A stretch of 64,000 bases of DNA, taken from Deltaproteobacteria bacterium (GTDB lineage: Bacteria; Desulfobacterota; Binatia; UTPRO1). The notes beneath the pieces are model-generated. The model had not been told where the DNA came from. It saw only the letters and a program-made list of their open reading frames with translations, and made no database searches. Shown in pieces: positions 1-7,700 of the stretch. The stretch is taken from the NCBI GenBank assembly GCA_016200545.1, contig JACQEO010000041.1, positions 21,013-85,012 on the forward strand, read 5' to 3'. Position 1 is the first letter of the stretch. Each line of letters opens with the position of its first letter. The position numbers and the translations under genes were made by a program.

Positions 1-50
1 CGTGAAGACGATCTGGTGAGCGCGGCCCGTCCGACCGCCGAGGTGGTGGT

Positions 51-236
51 GTGACTGAGAGCCGCACCAACCAACAACGCTACGTGGACCAACGGGTCTT
101 CGCCGTGAACGTGGACGGATACGCGTACCTGGTGCCGTTCGAAGAATCGGAGTCCGAGGTGTCACTCAAGACCATCATCCCCAGCCGTAAGGCTACGAAG
201 AGATATCTACCATCCAAGGAGCCGCAAGATGGCTAA
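51..236 (+). pseudogene. BrnT-like toxin, N-terminus missing or frameshifted
   Basis: The 61 residues match the C-terminal two thirds of small BrnT-like ribonuclease toxins, with the typical core YAYLVPF and the end KTIIPSRKATKRYL. Such toxins are usually about 90 residues. Here the frame has a stop at 3-5 and only a GTG at 51 to start from, so the N-terminal strand and helix carrying catalytic residues are absent or in another frame. The stop overlaps the next gene's ATG by 8 bases, the usual toxin-then-antitoxin coupling. Toxin-family assignment is by recall of the motif; activity of this short form is doubtful. Confidence 0.6.
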
Positions 237-504
237 GCTGAGTCGAGAGGAACGAGCGTTGGCCGCGTCGGTGGAACGGGGGGAATGGCGATCCGTGTCT
301 GGGCTGAAGAGCGCGCGGGCTCGATACCGGAGCTACGCAAAGGCGACGTTCAAGAAGGATCGCAGGGTGAACATCCGCATCTCGGGGAAAGACCTCGAGG
401 CCCTTCAGAAACGCGCCGTGGAGGAAGGGATCCCCTATCAAACCCTGATCGCCAGTCTGCTTCACAAGTATGTGTCCGGCCGCTTGGTGGAGAAGGCAGC
501 CTAG
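229..504 (+). CDS. CopG/BrnA-like antitoxin
   Basis: This 91-residue protein has the ribbon-helix-helix signature of antitoxins that pair with BrnT-like toxins: KDRRVNIRISGKDLEAL gives the strand and first helix, followed by EGIPYQTLIASLLHKYVSG. The basic, Arg/Lys-rich N-terminal half is also typical. It should bind the toxin and repress the operon. It overlaps the upstream toxin remnant by 8 bases. It looks intact, so it may persist as an orphan antitoxin. Confidence 0.8.
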   Translation: MAKLSREERALAASVERGEWRSVSGLKSARARYRSYAKATFKKDRRVNIRISGKDLEALQKRAVEEGIPYQTLIASLLHKYVSGRLVEKAA

Positions 505-512
505 TACGCCCG

Positions 513-779
513 ATGCCTATGAAGACCGTCGACATTCGCGACGCCAAGACCGGCCTCTCCGGTCTCCTCGCCGAGACCGAGAAGAGCGGCAAGCGGATCG
601 TGATCTGCCGCGATGGCAAGCCGGTCGCGGATCTGGTGCCGCACCATCTGCACTCCTTTTCCTTGCGAACGACGATCGACGGCTTTCCCGTTCCGCCCGC
701 AAGCGATTGGGCAGAGAGCTCGAGTTGCCCCTGGCGCCGCTCCGATGGCTCGGCAAGCTGGAAGACCGCTACGGATTGA
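513..779 (+). CDS. Phd/YefM-family antitoxin with altered C-terminus
   Basis: It opens with the classical Phd/YefM fold sequence: MKTVDIRDAKTGLSGLLAE, then GKRIVICRDGKPVADLVP. This is a DNA-binding N-terminal domain that also neutralises a partner toxin. The start is ATG 513; ATG 519 is equally possible. Residues after about 55 (from LRTTIDGF) no longer resemble an antitoxin tail and run out of frame through the decayed PIN toxin that follows. The natural toxin-binding tail is therefore probably lost. Confidence 0.65.
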   Translation: MPMKTVDIRDAKTGLSGLLAETEKSGKRIVICRDGKPVADLVPHHLHSFSLRTTIDGFPVPPASDWAESSSCPWRRSDGSASWKTATD

Positions 780-911
780 CGGAGCTGCCCCCTGGATTCA
801 GCGCTGTGTACCTTCGATCGTTTCATCATTGCCGCGGCGCTCCGGCTACGTGTGCCAATGGTCACGATTGATCCGGAGTTCTCGCCCTACGGCGTGGAAG
901 TGGTCGGTTGA
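690..911 (+). pseudogene. Remnant of a PIN-domain (VapC-like) toxin
   Basis: Two frames together give pieces of a PIN-domain ribonuclease toxin. Around 695-790, frame 2 reads LPLAPLRWLGKLEDRYGLTE. From 792, frame 3 reads FDRFIIAAALRLRVPMVTID and ends YGVEVVG at the stop 909-911. FDRFIIA plus the following VTID are the conserved C-terminal PIN motifs. The HRDP segment expected before them is missing and so is the whole N-terminal half. It lies directly behind the YefM-like antitoxin, as expected for its former partner. Frameshift plus deletion make it non-functional. Confidence 0.6.
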
Positions 912-942
912 CGGGCAACCGCATCGGCGAGACGGAAGGCGT

Positions 943-3069
943 GTGACGGAAGGCGCCGAGCGCAAGCTCGCGGCCATCATGTTCACCGACATGGTCGGCT
1001 ACAGCGCGCTGGCGCAGCGCAACGAGGCGCTGGCGCTCGATCTGTTGGCCGAGCATCAGCGCCAGCTGCGCGCCGTCTTTCTTCAGCATGGCGGACGCGA
1101 GATCAAAGCCATCGGCGATGGGTTCCTCGTGGAGCTCGCCAGCGCGTTGCAGGCGGTGCGCTGCGCTGTCGCGATTCAGACGGCGTTGGTGGAGCGCAAT
1201 GCCTCCGCGGCGTCCGAGCGGCGCATCCAGGTCCGCATCAGCCTTCATCTCGGTGACGTCGAAATACGAGACGGCGACGTGTTCGGCGACGGTGTGAACA
1301 TCGCCGCCCGTGTCGAGCCGCTCGCAGAGGCCGGCGGGATCTGCATCACCGGTCCCGTGTTCGATCAGATTCGCAACAAGATCGACGAGCCACTGGTACG
1401 CCTGGGGCAACCGGAACTGAAGAACATTCAGGTACCGATCGACGTGTACCGTGTGGTGCTGCCGTGGACGCAGGGGGCAGCGCCGTCCGTGGGGCGCCGG
1501 CCGGCGCGGCGGCGACTCGGCACGCGGGTCGGCGTGGTTGCCGCAGCGATCGGCGTCGTCGCGGCGCTGCTGGTGTGGTGGACGACGGCGCGCGTGCCGC
1601 ACACACCAAGCGCACCACCACCCGACGCCGTAGCGCCGGCGGCGAAGAAGTCGGTGGCCGTGCTGCCGTTCGTCAACATGAGCTCCGACAAGGAGAACGA
1701 GTATTTCAGCGACGGCATCACGGAAGATCTGATCACCGCGCTGTCCAAGGTGTCGGGCCTACACGTCGCGGCTCGAACCTCGTCGTTTGCCTTCAAAGGC
1801 AAGAACGAACCCATCGAAAATATCGGCGCGCAGCTGCACGTCGGCGCCGTCCTCGAGGGCAGTGTGGCCAAGTCCGGCAATCAGGTGCGCATCACCGCGC
1901 AGCTCATCAATGTCGCGGACGGCTACCACCTCTGGTCGGACAGCTACGACCGCGAGTTGCAGGACATCTTCGCCATCCGCAGCCAAGTGGCGCAGACGGT
2001 GGCGAAGGCGCTGCAGGTCACACTCGACGCCGGCGAGCGCCAGAGGCTCGACCAGAAGCCGACGGAGGACTTGGAGGCGTATCAGCTTTATTTGAAGGGA
2101 CGCCATGCGGCTGCGACGCTTGCTGACTGGGGCACTGCCATGCGGTACCTCCAGCAAGCGATCGCGCGCGACCCGGGCTATGCGTTGGCCTATCTCGGCC
2201 TGGCCTACTACTACGGGCTGATCGTCGACTATCCGATGTCGGGAAGCGAGGCTCTGCCGCGCGAGCGCGAGGCCGCCGAGAAGGCGCTGCAGCTCGACCC
2301 CTCCTTGGCGGAGGCACACACCGATCTGGGCCTCGTGCACTGGTGGTACGATCGGGACTACGCCGCGGCCCGTCGCGAGTTCCAAACCGCGCTCGCGATG
2401 CAACCCGACTTGGCCTTGGCCTATGAATTGAACGGCTGGCACTTGGTCGCCGCCGGCCAGCTTGATGAGGGACTCGCCGCCTCGCGGCGCGCGGTCGAGC
2501 TGGATCCCTTGTCGCCCGAGACTAACACCTGGCTGGGCATCAACCTCTATCTCGCCCGTCGCTATGATCAGGCGATCAAGCAGCTGCGTACCGCGATCAC
2601 CACCGACCCGGACTATTGGTACGCGCATTTGTGGCTCGGGCGCGCATACGCGCGCACCAGCAAATTCTCAGAGGCCATCGCCGAGCTGCACACTGCTCAG
2701 CAGTTCGCTGGGAGTCCGAAAGCCGAGTCGGCCCTCGGGCGTGCGTACGCGGACGGAGGGGATAGGGCCGAAGCGACCAAGGTGCTCAACCATCTGCGCG
2801 AACGGATGCACGATGAGTTCGTCTCCGCTGCATTCGTGGCGACGGTGCATATAGGGCTGGGCGAGGTGGACGAGGCTTTCGCGGCACTGGCGCAGGCCGA
2901 GGCGGAGCACTCGTATTACGTAGGGTGGTGGAAGGGCGACCCCGAGCTCGACCCGTTGCGCTCCGACCCGCGCTTCGCAGCACTGTTGAAGAAGGTGGGG
3001 CTTGGAGTCGTGACGGCGCGCACCGATGGGCGAGAATTCCCAGGTGTCGGCAAGACCTCTAGCATATGA
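943..3069 (+). CDS. Class III adenylate/guanylate cyclase with TolB-like and TPR domains
   Basis: A protein of about 708 residues starting at GTG 943, where GGAAGG precedes; sequence upstream in this frame is the toxin remnant. Residues 5-175 are a class III nucleotide cyclase domain (KLAAIMFTDMVGYSAL, KAIGDGFLVEF-like, GDGVNIAARVEPLA). One transmembrane segment lies near 194-214. Residues about 235-350 form the periplasmic TolB/FlgO-like domain that starts KKSVAVLPFVNMSSDKENEY and contains SDGITEDLITALSK. From about 380 on there are tetratricopeptide repeats. This architecture is common in soil bacteria. It probably makes cyclic nucleotide in response to an envelope signal sensed through the TPR region. 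No partner gene is evident. Confidence 0.85.
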   Translation: MTEGAERKLAAIMFTDMVGYSALAQRNEALALDLLAEHQRQLRAVFLQHGGREIKAIGDGFLVELASALQAVRCAVAIQTALVERNASAASERRIQVRISLHLGDVEIRDGDVFGDGVNIAARVEPLAEAGGICITGPVFDQIRNKIDEPLVRLGQPELKNIQVPIDVYRVVLPWTQGAAPSVGRRPARRRLGTRVGVVAAAIGVVAALLVWWTTARVPHTPSAPPPDAVAPAAKKSVAVLPFVNMSSDKENEYFSDGITEDLITALSKVSGLHVAARTSSFAFKGKNEPIENIGAQLHVGAVLEGSVAKSGNQVRITAQLINVADGYHLWSDSYDRELQDIFAIRSQVAQTVAKALQVTLDAGERQRLDQKPTEDLEAYQLYLKGRHAAATLADWGTAMRYLQQAIARDPGYALAYLGLAYYYGLIVDYPMSGSEALPREREAAEKALQLDPSLAEAHTDLGLVHWWYDRDYAAARREFQTALAMQPDLALAYELNGWHLVAAGQLDEGLAASRRAVELDPLSPETNTWLGINLYLARRYDQAIKQLRTAITTDPDYWYAHLWLGRAYARTSKFSEAIAELHTAQQFAGSPKAESALGRAYADGGDRAEATKVLNHLRERMHDEFVSAAFVATVHIGLGEVDEAFAALAQAEAEHSYYVGWWKGDPELDPLRSDPRFAALLKKVGLGVVTARTDGREFPGVGKTSSI

Positions 3070-3094
3070 AACACCTGCAGAGTATGTATCGAGC

Positions 3095-3292
3095 ATGCGA
3101 ACCACATTGGACATCCCTGACGACCTCATGGAACGGGCGCGGCGGGCCGCATCGCTGCACAGTAAGCGCGACACCGTCCTTGCCGGGCTCGCTGAGCTCA
3201 TCCGCAAGGCGGAAAGGGAAGAGTTGCGCGCCATGGCCGGCAAGGTCGACGTGCGCGTCGATCTCAAACGCTCGCGCGCCGGCAAACGGTGA
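3095..3292 (+). CDS. vapB: VapB-type antitoxin
   Basis: A 65-residue protein beginning MRTTLDIPDDLMERARRAA, the standard ribbon-helix-helix antitoxin opening. ATG 3095 is chosen because this motif normally forms the N-terminus; the frame is open further upstream only over the tail of the cyclase gene. Its stop overlaps the GTG start of the PIN toxin by 4 bases, so the pair is translationally coupled. It should neutralise the toxin and autoregulate the operon. Confidence 0.85.
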   Translation: MRTTLDIPDDLMERARRAASLHSKRDTVLAGLAELIRKAEREELRAMAGKVDVRVDLKRSRAGKR

Positions 3293-3681
3293 GCGACGTC
3301 CTCGTCGACACGTCGGTATGGATCGACTTCTTCCGCGGTGATAGGCAGGCCGTCGCCCGACTCGATCCGCTCCTGCGGGACGATCGCGCTGCCGTGTCGG
3401 GTCCGATCGTCGCGGAAGTGACGTCGGGGGCGCGTACTCCAGGAGCCTTCCAGCAGCTGCGCGCGCGACTCGGCGCCCTGGCGACGCTCGAGCCTCCGCC
3501 CGATCTCTGGGATCGGGTGGCTGCGGCGCGCTTCTCGCTCGCCCGCCAAGGCACGCAGGCGCACCTCGTAGATCTCCTGATCGCGCTGACCGCGAGTACC
3601 GCCGGCCACACGCTGCTGACTCGTGATCGGGACTTTTCGGGTATCGCACAGGTCGTCCCGCTCGACGTCGAGCTGTTCTGA
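3289..3681 (+). CDS. vapC: VapC-type PIN-domain ribonuclease toxin
   Basis: A complete 130-residue PIN protein. The first acidic residue is in VLVDTSVWIDFFRG, the second in GPIVAEV, and the C-terminal pair in VDLLIALTA and LLTRDRDF. These coordinate Mg2+ for RNA cleavage in the family. It begins with GTG inside the antitoxin stop. Unlike its PIN-type neighbour at 690-911 it is intact. Confidence 0.88.
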   Translation: MSDVLVDTSVWIDFFRGDRQAVARLDPLLRDDRAAVSGPIVAEVTSGARTPGAFQQLRARLGALATLEPPPDLWDRVAAARFSLARQGTQAHLVDLLIALTASTAGHTLLTRDRDFSGIAQVVPLDVELF

Positions 3682-3703
3682 TCTCATCGTCGCCGTCAAG
3701 CGA

Positions 3704-3775
3704 GCCACGGCTTCGAGGGGATTCGCGAGATCCGTGTGCGCGGTCGCGGAGGGTCGATCCCGAGCCCGACCCGTT
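3704..3775 (+). pseudogene. Fragment of a GNAT acetyltransferase C-terminus
   Basis: About 45 bases here (HGFEGIREIRVRG in translation) are nearly identical to the C-terminal strand of the GNAT gene at 4420-5004, which reads HGFEVIREIRVGG. Nothing of the rest of an acetyltransferase precedes it, since the VapC gene ends at 3681. It is probably a relic of a duplication or of recombination at this locus. Confidence 0.5.
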
Positions 3776-3778
3776 GCG

Positions 3779-4078
3779 TCAGGCGACGCGTTTCGTCGCG
3801 CGCTCCAGCCGGGCGTAGTGACGGGCTGGCCGAGGTCGCGAGTCGTACCGCCACACGCTCGGGTCGAGGTCTCCCTCCCGTCGTTTGCGCTCGATGATCG
3901 CGACGGGCTCGCCGAACCAGCGGAGCGCTTGATGTCGCACGATCCGAAGCCGCCGTTGAAGGGCCGATCGAATGCGCGACGGCGCGCTGACGGGGGGCGG
4001 AGCGAGGGACGCGGCCGCCTCGCGGAAGAACATCGCGGCAAGTCGGGCGATGACACGGCACATCAGAGCGCCCTCCAT
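3779..4078 (-). CDS. Small hypothetical protein, basic
   Basis: A 99-residue reading frame with G/C-rich third positions. The C-terminal half is the most protein-like part, with LRWFGEPVAIIERKRREGDLDPSVWRYDS split by no stop and a basic, Trp/Tyr-containing composition. I do not recognise a family. It lies alone on the minus strand between VapC and the GNAT gene, and its upstream side faces the A/T-rich block at 4160-4290. It could be a real orphan gene or decayed sequence. Confidence 0.4.
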   Translation of the reverse strand: MEGALMCRVIARLAAMFFREAAASLAPPPVSAPSRIRSALQRRLRIVRHQALRWFGEPVAIIERKRREGDLDPSVWRYDSRPRPARHYARLERATKRVA

Positions 4079-4187
4079 CGGTACGGCGAGGCGCGTCAGC
4101 AGCCTCGCGTCCTCCGCTCCTAGAGATGACCACTACGCCTCTCTCCACACGCACGTCAAGCAAAATATAAGTAATCGTGTCGGTCTA

Positions 4188-4287
4188 TATAGGGAATATT
4201 CCCTAGGGAAAGTGTGGCTATGTATCTGAGAACACAGCTTGGACTGTAGACCTGATATCTTGGTCAGTTACGACGAATATAGGGAAT
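4188..4287. promoter_or_regulatory. A/T-rich regulatory block with repeated TATAGGGAAT and a 16-bp palindrome
   Basis: TATAGGGAAT occurs at 4188-4197 and again at 4278-4287. The first copy sits in a perfect 16-base palindrome, TAGGGAATATTCCCTA, at 4190-4205. The surrounding ~130 bases are far more A/T-rich than the window. It precedes the GNAT gene (start 4420) and lies behind the start of the minus-strand ORF at 4078. A repressor operator is likely, but the regulator is unknown. Confidence 0.45.
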
Positions 4288-4419
4288 TGTGGCCGGCGAG
4301 GTCACCCGTCGATCCCACTCGAATCGAGGTGTGAGGTGAAGTCAGAAGTGCGAAGGCTGATCCCGTTGTCGCGAGCGCCAATCATCGACTGCCGTGCATG
4401 CCCGGAGTAGAGGAGCGCA

Positions 4420-5004
4420 ATGGACACGCCGAAGATTCGCATCGTCGATCGAGCCGAAGCGCCGCGAGCCGTGAGCGTCCAGATGATGGCGTTTAGTTCC
4501 GACCCGATCATGCGCTGGCTCTGGCCCGAACCGCACGAGTACGTCCGCCACTTTCCGACCTTCGTGCGCGGCTTCGGTGGACGGGCATTCGAGCACGGTG
4601 CGGCGTACGTGACCGACGACTTCCGCGGCGGATCGTTGTGGCTGCCGCCGGGGATTGGGGCTGACGGCGACGCGCTAGAGACGCTGGTCACAGAGACGGT
4701 CGCGGAACCGGCGCGGTCCGAAGCCTTTTCCATCCTCGAGCAGATCGGCGCGGCGCATCCGGAAGCGCCGCACTGGCATCTCGCCTTCCTCGGGGTGGAT
4801 CCCACGCAGCAAGGCAAGGGCATCGGCGCCGCGCTGCTGCGCGACGCGCTCGCGCGCATCGACGAGCAGCGCTTGCACAGCTACCTCGAATCGTCGAACC
4901 CCGCGAACATCTCCCTGTATCGGCGCCACGGCTTCGAGGTGATTCGCGAGATCCGCGTGGGCGGCTCGCCGCCGGTGACTCCGATGCTCCGCCTTCCACG
5001 CTGA
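4420..5004 (+). CDS. GNAT-family N-acetyltransferase
   Basis: A 194-residue single-domain GNAT enzyme. Acetyl-CoA binding motif A is clear at about 125-140: LGVDPTQQGKGIGAALLRDA. It is followed by SSNPANISLYRRHGFEVI, the motif B tyrosine and the final strand. The substrate is not evident. A fragment of the same C-terminus is found about 1.2 kb upstream at 3704. The gene is 30 bases from the convergent HTH/ATPase gene and is probably transcribed alone from the A/T-rich upstream region. Confidence 0.85.
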   Translation: MDTPKIRIVDRAEAPRAVSVQMMAFSSDPIMRWLWPEPHEYVRHFPTFVRGFGGRAFEHGAAYVTDDFRGGSLWLPPGIGADGDALETLVTETVAEPARSEAFSILEQIGAAHPEAPHWHLAFLGVDPTQQGKGIGAALLRDALARIDEQRLHSYLESSNPANISLYRRHGFEVIREIRVGGSPPVTPMLRLPR

Positions 5005-5035
5005 ACGGCGAGAAGCTCGCCTTGCCAAGAAGGAC

Positions 5036-6046
5036 TCACCGCATGGCGGCAGCGGCGCGCGCGCGTGCGACCATGAACGCGACGGTGTCGTTCATGCCGA
5101 CCGGTTCCAGCGCGACCTTCGGGTGGGCGCGGGCGAAGACGCGGAACACCTCGTCGCAGAATCCCTGGCCCACGACGTCGATCCCCGAGAAGTCGAGGGT
5201 GACGTTTCGGAAGTCCGTCAGGCGAGCGACCAGTCGCTTCGCTTCGGACCGGGAGACGAGTGTCGTGCCGAGCGCCGCGAGCTTGATCGTTGCGCGCGTG
5301 CGCGTGAACCGCAGACTTCCGGGATCGGTGTAGGACGCAAACACGTCCTCCAACCGCGGCACGTGCCCCGAGACGGTCTCGAGCCGGACTCGTGTACCGC
5401 GCCCGGCGTCGCTTGGTCCGATGCCGCTGTCGCGCACTTGGCTGTCGACGATCCACGCGATGCCCTGGCTCTCGAGGCGGAAGCGGGTGACCGCTTTGGA
5501 GGAGAAGAACAGACCTTCGCCGCTGTGTCGCGCCGGGTCGCTCGTGAGCTTACCCTTCTCGAGCTGCACGATGGCGTCCTGCGGCGTCGCGTAGCCGAAG
5601 TCCTGGCACACGCGGCGGAACACCCCAACCCCGTCGTCCTGTATCGTCGTCACGGTCGTGCCGCCCTTGTCGAAAGCAACCGCGACCACTACCGTGCGCC
5701 CGCGCGAGTGGTCGACGGCGTTGTTCAAGATCTCCGACGCGGCATAGGCGAGACTTCGTGCCGCGTCCGGTTGGAGCGGACGGATGCGCGCGATCTCCGC
5801 GGCGACCTCGTCCCACACCCGGTGTTCGTCGAGGTTTTTCAGGCGGAATCGACGCCGTATCGCACGCAGGCGGTAGCGCGACGCCGGACCCTTGCCGTGG
5901 CGCTGAAGGTTGCCGCCGACGACGAGCGCCTGGAGCAACCGGTGCGCCGTGGCCGGTGAGACCCGAAGAGCGGTTGCGACGTCATGGTTCTGGATCTCGC
6001 CACGCCGGTCGACGAGCTGCCGCACCCGCTCGGCTGCGTTCGTCAT
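5036..6046 (-). CDS. HTH-GHKL ATPase-STAS-like (DUF4325-type) regulator
   Basis: A 336-residue protein with three parts. Residues 1-60 form a winged helix-turn-helix (NHDVATALRVSPATAHRLLQ). About 85-230 is a GHKL/histidine-kinase-like ATPase, with the N box ASEILNNAVDHS, the G1 motif TTIQDDGVGVF and a later HSGEGLFFSSKA glycine motif. About 245-330 is a STAS-like DUF4325 domain (LVARLTDFRNVTLDFSGIDVVGQGFCDEVFRVF). There is no dimerisation/phospho-acceptor His domain. It resembles anti-sigma kinase and anti-anti-sigma modules fused to a DNA-binding domain, so it may be a one-protein switch. The target is unknown. An inverted repeat lies upstream at 6080-6104. Confidence 0.8.
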   Translation of the reverse strand: MTNAAERVRQLVDRRGEIQNHDVATALRVSPATAHRLLQALVVGGNLQRHGKGPASRYRLRAIRRRFRLKNLDEHRVWDEVAAEIARIRPLQPDAARSLAYAASEILNNAVDHSRGRTVVVAVAFDKGGTTVTTIQDDGVGVFRRVCQDFGYATPQDAIVQLEKGKLTSDPARHSGEGLFFSSKAVTRFRLESQGIAWIVDSQVRDSGIGPSDAGRGTRVRLETVSGHVPRLEDVFASYTDPGSLRFTRTRATIKLAALGTTLVSRSEAKRLVARLTDFRNVTLDFSGIDVVGQGFCDEVFRVFARAHPKVALEPVGMNDTVAFMVARARAAAAMR

Positions 6047-6079
6047 GAAGCGATAGTATTCTAATCACCTCACCTTGTC

Positions 6080-6104
6080 GAGGCGATTGTACACGAATCG
6101 CCTC
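6080..6104. promoter_or_regulatory. Inverted repeat upstream of the HTH-ATPase gene
   Basis: GAGGCGATT (6080-6088) and AATCGCCTC (6096-6104) form a perfect 9-base inverted repeat with a 7-base centre. It sits 34 bases upstream of the minus-strand gene that starts at 6046, a position suited to an operator, possibly for that gene's own HTH. No U-tract follows, so a terminator is less likely. Bases 6105-6276 hold only a short degenerate open stretch. Confidence 0.45.
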
Positions 6105-6276
6105 ACGATGAAGCCGCGACCTCGGCTCGGCACCCGAGGCCGTGCGGGACGAGGTGCGGCGGGCCTTGCTGGAGTTCCTCGATCTGCTCTAGAACCGCAA
6201 GGACGTGATGCCTTTACCCAGCTCGCGCTAGCTGCCGGCCGCCGGCGACGCGAGCTCCGCGGCGATCTGAGAAGGG

Positions 6277-6684
6277 CTACCAGATCACGGCCACGCGCTC
6301 CGCTGTCGCTATCCTGGCGTCCGGGGTGACCAGAGGTACGCCCAGGGCGACGGCGGTCCCGGCGATGAGACGGTCGAACGGATCGCGCAGCGCAGGCAGC
6401 GAACGGGCTTCCGACACGTGGGCGCGTTCGAGCGGGAGCAGCAGCAACGGCTCCGCCTGAGCCACGAGATCACACCAGCGCTCGAACGCGACCGTCAGTG
6501 AGATCCGCCCGCGCTCCTCGAGCTGGCCGACTTCGAAGAGACAGACGGTCGGCACGACGAGGCGAACGCGACCGACGCGCGCCCGCTCGAAGAGACGCCG
6601 TGCCGACCGGCCCAAGCCACGCGCGGTGTTATCGAGGTAGCCGAGCAGAGCAACGGTATCGAGGACGGCTACGGTCTCACGCAC
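6277..6684 (-). CDS. PIN-domain toxin (VapC-like)
   Basis: A 135-residue PIN-domain protein. It has VAVLDTVALLGYL at the N-terminus (first Asp), PTVCLFEVGQL in the middle, and LRDPFDRLIAGTAVALGVPLVTPD near the C-terminus, all typical of VapC-type ribonucleases. It starts with ATG 6684, which overlaps the end of the Phd-type antitoxin gene by 8 bases, so the order is antitoxin then toxin. It looks intact. Confidence 0.85.
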   Translation of the reverse strand: MRETVAVLDTVALLGYLDNTARGLGRSARRLFERARVGRVRLVVPTVCLFEVGQLEERGRISLTVAFERWCDLVAQAEPLLLLPLERAHVSEARSLPALRDPFDRLIAGTAVALGVPLVTPDARIATAERVAVIW

Positions 6685-6991
6685 GGCGGCGCGTGGCGCG
6701 GCGGCGGAGAGCTACCGCACGCCGGTCGAGGTTGGCGCCGAACTCGGTTCTCAGATCGCGGACGGCCGACTGCAACTCGTCGAGCGTGCAGTTCAGCCGG
6801 ACCGTGCCCCGCAGCTCTGCAAAAGCGTCTCGTGCCCTCGACCGCCCGGCCGCGATGGCCGGCTCGGGAGCGATGCGCGCGACGGCTTGGCCGCGGCGCG
6901 TGAGGATCACCGGTTGTCCCGTCCGCCGTACTTCCTCGGCCAGACGACCCAGCTCCCGGCGGGCGGCAACGATCGAGACGGTCTTGTTCAT
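6677..6991 (-). CDS. Phd/YefM-type antitoxin
   Basis: The 104-residue protein begins MNKTVSIVAARRELGRLAEE and continues QPVILTRRGQAVARIAPE, a standard Phd/YefM DNA-binding domain. ATG 6991 is chosen because this motif starts there and because a perfect inverted repeat covers the start, as expected for an autoregulatory operator. The Arg-rich C-terminus should contact the PIN toxin encoded next. Confidence 0.82.
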   Translation of the reverse strand: MNKTVSIVAARRELGRLAEEVRRTGQPVILTRRGQAVARIAPEPAIAAGRSRARDAFAELRGTVRLNCTLDELQSAVRDLRTEFGANLDRRAVALRRRATRRRA

Positions 6992-7017
6992 GTGTGCACC
7001 AACACTGTACACATGAA
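6987..7017. promoter_or_regulatory. Operator-like inverted repeat over the antitoxin start codon
   Basis: TTCATGTGT (6987-6995) and ACACATGAA (7009-7017) are a perfect 9-base inverted repeat with a 13-base centre. The left arm contains the antitoxin's ATG on the minus strand. This is the usual position for autoregulation by a Phd-type antitoxin; the role is inferred from position only. Confidence 0.6.
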
Positions 7018-7098
7018 TCGCTGCGGCGGGCAAGTTGGCCGGAGCTTCGGTGCGTGACTGGCCTTGATCTCTCCCATGTCGGGCTTCCCTGTTTTCGG

Positions 7099-7389
7099 TC
7101 AGCTCGCTTTGAGTAGGGGCCGCGGCAATCGAGTCACTCGAGTCGACGCCTGGTAGAGATCGACGGCCTTTTGCGCGTTGAGCCAGAACTCCGGCGTGGT
7201 TCGGAAGGTCGCACCGAGTTTCAGGGCCATTTCGGCGGTCACCGACGTCCGCCCGTTGACGGCTCGGTTCACGACCTTGATATCGCAGCCGAGATGGTCG
7301 GCGAGTTGCTTTTGCGTCATCCCGAGCGGCACCAAGAATTCGTGCCGCAGGATCTCTCCCGGGCCCGTCGGTTGGCGTCGTTTCGTCAT
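7099..7389 (-). CDS. higA: HigA-family antitoxin
   Basis: A 96-residue Cro/XRE helix-turn-helix protein with the family pattern GEILRHEFLVPLGMTQKQLA, then CDIKVVNRAVNGRTSVTAEMALKLG and TTPEFWLNAQKAVDL. It acts as antitoxin and repressor. ATG 7389 overlaps the natural stop of HigB in an ATGA arrangement. In the present sequence, however, HigB reads through in the same frame into this gene because of a one-base shift upstream (see HigB). Confidence 0.85.
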   Translation of the reverse strand: MTKRRQPTGPGEILRHEFLVPLGMTQKQLADHLGCDIKVVNRAVNGRTSVTAEMALKLGATFRTTPEFWLNAQKAVDLYQASTRVTRLPRPLLKAS

Positions 7390-7689
7390 CGGCGTCCTCG
7401 GTGGTAGTCGGCGACGTTCTACGTCCGCTGGGCCCGCGTTGGTCCAGCGAAAGATCACTCTCCACTGATCGTTGATCCGGATGCTGTAGCGACCGGTGAG
7501 ATCTCCCTTCAAGGCTTCAAGTCGGTTCCCGGGTGGTGAAGCCAAGTCGGTCAGCAACTGGGCGTAATCGAGCATATCGAGCTTTCTGACAACGATCCGC
7601 GCCAAACTCGCCCAGCCAGCACGTTTCGGTAGCCGGCCTTGAACGAAGAAATGTTCCACTGTCGAGCTAGCGAAACTCTGGATCGCCAC
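7386..7689 (-). pseudogene. higB: HigB/RelE-type toxin with a one-base frameshift near its end
   Basis: From GTG 7689 the frame reads a RelE/HigB mRNA interferase: VAIQSFASSTVEHFFVQGR, then RLEALKGDLTGRYSIRINDQ and WRVIFRW, the conserved core and final strand. The expected ending, VADYHRGRR with a TGA overlapping the HigA ATG, is found in the neighbouring frame. One extra base near 7420 (minus-strand GTAGAAC, where GTGAAC would keep frame) shifts the reading. As it stands toxin and antitoxin form one continuous frame of about 196 codons (7099-7689). Either a real fusion/inactivation or an assembly indel. Confidence 0.7.
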
Positions 7690-7700
7690 ACTGGATGGAC

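Noticed and set aside
613..942. Longer N-terminal extension of the cyclase at 943-3069
   Set aside because: This part of the frame lies over the antitoxin and PIN remnant and is Arg/Ser-rich; the cyclase domain starts right after GTG 943.
3682..4419. Further GNAT copies or a complete gene in the region after VapC
   Set aside because: Only about 45 bases match the GNAT C-terminus; the rest shows no acetyltransferase motif.
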